Assembly: GCA_046728035.1 (NCBI GenBank)
Contig: JBKPDT010000159.1
Span: forward strand, 1-17,715
Source of the DNA: DASRWT01 sp046728035
GTDB lineage: Bacteria > Methylomirabilota > Methylomirabilia > Rokubacteriales > CSP1-6
Direction of reading: 5' to 3'
Length of the DNA stretch: 17,715 nucleotides
Shown here piece by piece: positions 15,737-17,715 of this stretch. The position numbers and the translations under genes were made by a program. Under the pieces are notes generated by a model, which saw nothing but the letters and a program-made list of their open reading frames with translations, was not told where the DNA came from and made no database searches. Numbering within the stretch: the stretch's first letter is position 1; each line of letters opens with the position of its first letter.

Positions 15737-15756
15737 GGGGTGCCCAGGGGCACCCC
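15737..15756. repeat. 9-bp perfect inverted repeat between mlaA and the KAS III gene
   Basis: GGGGTGCCC (15737-15745) and GGGCACCCC (15748-15756) are perfect arms around a 2-base centre. They lie 61 bases upstream of the mlaA GTG and 170 upstream of the KAS III start. With no T-run it is more likely an operator-type palindrome or leader hairpin than a terminator. Confidence 0.5.
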
Positions 15757-15870
15757 GCGGCGATAGTCGCACTCATCGGTCGGACATGGCAAGGGTTTTT
15801 CCTCGCCGAAGCCGCCCGCTGGGTGGCCCGAGCCTGGGCCCGGCGGCAGAATCCGTCTGATCGGGCGCCG

Positions 15871-15899
15871 TTGACAGGCCCCGATGCCGGGCGTAGGGT
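15871..15899 (+). promoter_or_regulatory. Promoter of the KAS III-like gene
   Basis: A perfect -35 TTGACA (15871-15876), a 17-bp spacer and a weak -10 TAGGGT (15894-15899). Transcription would start near 15906, about 20 bases before the ATG. GGGAGG (15914-15919) is the ribosome binding site, 6 bases from the ATG at 15926. Confidence 0.55.
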
Positions 15900-15925
15900 T
15901 CCGCCAGACCGCCGGGAGGCCAGGC

Positions 15926-17715
15926 ATGAAGCCATTCGTCGTCAACCGCTACGGCCGGATCGTCTTTCCCGAGAGCTTCTTCCCCGAGCTCGACTTCTCG
16001 GTGTTCGAGACGCTCGAGCAGTTCGCTGCGGTGATCAAGCGCGATTTCGAGGAGAAGGCGCCCAGCGAGACCGACATCGTCGCCCGAGTGGAGGCCCATG
16101 GCTACGGGGGTCGCTACGAGCTCCTCCGCGATCTCGCGCTGAACCTCTTCTGGGTCAACCGTTACGCGATGACCATGTACGAGAAGCGGCCGACGCGGTG
16201 GCGCGACGTGGCGCGCCAGCGGGACGACGTCTTCCTGCCCGTCTTCAAGCCCTGGGACGGCGCCGAGCTCACTACCGCCATCGAGGCCGGCTATCGCGGC
16301 CTCGTCCCGTCCTGGGACGAGGGAACCGAGGACAAGATCTTCCGGATCCTCCTCGACGTCTTCCGCCACAAGAAAGGGGCGGGTGCGGAGCTCCCCGCGA
16401 TCAAGCCCACCGTGGCCGAGATCCTCGCCAGCCCGAAGAGCCTCACCTATCACTTGCTCGCCTACAACCCGGACTTCCCCGGCTACGGCTACAACGACAT
16501 CATCGAATACGCCCATACCGTGCCCGAGCTCGAGGCGGTGATGCGGCAGGCGATGGTGCTCCACAACCAGTACCGCTGGGACCGTGCCCGGACCCGCCTC
16601 ACCGAAGTCGGTCAGCTCCACGACGACGACTACGTGGTGGTCTTCCACCCGCGCAATGACGACGTGCTGAACTTCATCCGCCGCGTGAAGTCCGGGCGCC
16701 GGGGGCGCCCCCGCCGGCCCGCCCCCACCGAGTCGCGCCGGCCGGCCTCCCCGTATCCGCCGGTAGTGGTGGCCAAGCGCTTCAGCGTGCTGCCGCGGAT
16801 CGAGGCCCTCGCCGTCTACAAGGGCGAGCGGGCGTGCACCAACGAGGACCTGATCCGCAACGCCGCCTATTGCTGGTCGCCGATGAGCGCGGAGGAGATC
16901 GATCGGAAAACGGGGATCTCGCAGCGCCTGTACACCGAGCTCGACCTCGACCACATCGCGCTCCTCGCCGCCCGCCGGGCGCTGGAGAAGTCGGGGCGCC
17001 GGCCGGAGGAGATCGGCGCGGTGCTCTTCTGCTCGTGCACGAGCGTGAAGATGATGCCGTCGCTGGCGACCTGGCTGTCCGGCCAGCTCGGCATGTTCCA
17101 GACTCATGCCTCCATGGACATGGTGGCGGCGTGCGCGGGACTGCCCTACGGGCTTTCCGAGGCGGTGCGCCTGCTCCAGGAGACGGAACGGCCGATACTG
17201 CTGGTCTGCGGCGAGAAGTTCTCAGACAAGATCGGAACGGTGCGGACCTCGCGGATGATCTTCGGGGACGGGGCGGCCGCCATGGTGATCGCCCCCGCCG
17301 CCCCTGGCACCTCCACGGACGTCGAGGTCTACCAGACCTACGCCTCGGGCCCGATGGCGGAGGTGGACTCCATCATCTGGCCCAATCCCGAGTTCGACAA
17401 CAACATCACCGTCTACGGTCCCGAGGTGCGGGGCCTCGTGAAGCGCTACCTCGGACAGATGATCGACGAGATGCGGGAATTGCCTAATACCGAGGGCGGC
17501 GCAGGCTCGCTCCTGGACGCGATGGACCTCATCGTGCCGCATCAGGCCAACAAGGTCATGGTGATCAATGTCGCGAAGGCGGCGGGCATCGGACCGGAGC
17601 GGCTCTACTTCAACATCGGCTCGGTGGGCAACACGTCCTCCGCGAGCATTCCCATCGCCATCCACGACGCGGTACGAGAAGGGGTGATCGATCGGCCGAT
17701 GCGGATCTTCGCCCC
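15926..17715 (+). CDS. Ketoacyl-ACP synthase III-like enzyme with a large N-terminal extension, partial at 3' end
   Basis: The C-terminal part (from about residue 287, IEALAVYKGERACTNEDLI) is a FabH/KAS III-type condensing enzyme of the thiolase fold. Catalytic residues are C403 (VAACAGLPYG), H539 (VPHQANKVMV) and N569 (IGSVGNTSSASIP). The 30-residue His-Asn spacing equals E. coli FabH (H244, N274). GEKFSDKIG and RMIFGDGAAAMVI also fit. Residues 1-253 form an extra N-terminal region I do not recognise. It is aromatic and charged (FFPELDFSVFETLEQF, LALNLFWVNRYAMTMYEKRP, DFPGYGYNDIIEYAHT), has no signal peptide, and joins the KAS domain by a basic Arg/Pro-rich linker (about 254-284). Start choice rests on GGGAGG 6 bases upstream. 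The window ends at residue 596, probably some 15 residues short of the end. The reaction is presumably decarboxylative or Claisen condensation of an acyl-CoA; the substrate is unknown. Confidence 0.88.
   Translation, partial: MKPFVVNRYGRIVFPESFFPELDFSVFETLEQFAAVIKRDFEEKAPSETDIVARVEAHGYGGRYELLRDLALNLFWVNRYAMTMYEKRPTRWRDVARQRDDVFLPVFKPWDGAELTTAIEAGYRGLVPSWDEGTEDKIFRILLDVFRHKKGAGAELPAIKPTVAEILASPKSLTYHLLAYNPDFPGYGYNDIIEYAHTVPELEAVMRQAMVLHNQYRWDRARTRLTEVGQLHDDDYVVVFHPRNDDVLNFIRRVKSGRRGRPRRPAPTESRRPASPYPPVVVAKRFSVLPRIEALAVYKGERACTNEDLIRNAAYCWSPMSAEEIDRKTGISQRLYTELDLDHIALLAARRALEKSGRRPEEIGAVLFCSCTSVKMMPSLATWLSGQLGMFQTHASMDMVAACAGLPYGLSEAVRLLQETERPILLVCGEKFSDKIGTVRTSRMIFGDGAAAMVIAPAAPGTSTDVEVYQTYASGPMAEVDSIIWPNPEFDNNITVYGPEVRGLVKRYLGQMIDEMRELPNTEGGAGSLLDAMDLIVPHQANKVMVINVAKAAGIGPERLYFNIGSVGNTSSASIPIAIHDAVREGVIDRPMRIFA

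Noticed and set aside
15773..17107. A minus-strand open frame of 444 codons opposite the KAS III gene
   Set aside because: Shadow frame. The plus strand has a promoter, a ribosome binding site and an intact catalytic triad.

Overview
This 17.7-kb window is high-GC bacterial chromosome, about two-thirds G+C by eye. It looks Gram-negative, because it carries an MlaA-type outer-membrane lipoprotein. The small exported protein has a leader of the MDRRTFL...AQPAGK type, which is common in Rokubacteria/Methylomirabilota-like and related soil lineages. I infer an uncultured organism of that kind, but the lineage is a guess and not shown by the sequence. I see no rRNA, tRNA, IS element or CRISPR array. 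The only mobile element is an intein.

Region 1 (1-7356, minus strand) is an alpha-glucan/trehalose operon read right to left: treY (maltooligosyltrehalose synthase), glgB (branching enzyme) and glgX/treX (debranching enzyme, cut by the window edge about ten residues before its expected end). Both junctions are ATGA stop/start overlaps, so translation is probably coupled. GlgX/TreX would trim glycogen to linear maltodextrins and TreY would convert their reducing ends to a trehalosyl unit. The usual partner TreZ is not in the window and may lie beyond position 1.

Region 2 (7357-8335) holds a 474-base gap with weak hairpins and a degenerate-looking reading frame, then a small exported NTF2/SnoaL-like protein on the plus strand, then a short convergent gap before nrdJ.

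Region 3 (8336-13195, minus strand) is a class II, adenosylcobalamin-dependent ribonucleotide reductase (nrdJ) interrupted by a 371-residue LAGLIDADG intein. The intein sits directly in front of the inferred catalytic thiyl-radical cysteine. Upstream are a sigma70-like promoter, two NrdR-box-like sites 16 bp apart covering its -10 and -35, and three copies of a near-DnaA-box 9-mer.

Region 4 (13196-14637, plus strand) is a probable two-gene unit: a YacP-like NYN-domain protein, possibly from a leaderless mRNA, and a beta-hydroxyacid dehydrogenase of the 3-hydroxyisobutyrate dehydrogenase family. Its end overlaps by 11 bases the convergent mlaA lipoprotein gene (14627-15676, minus).

Region 5 (15677-17715) is a divergent promoter region followed by a long ketoacyl-ACP-synthase-III-like gene. 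It has a complete Cys-His-Asn triad and a roughly 285-residue N-terminal extension that I do not recognise. The gene runs off the right edge.

The most notable items are the intein at the radical cysteine, the NrdR/DnaA-like control region of nrdJ, and the KAS III fusion.
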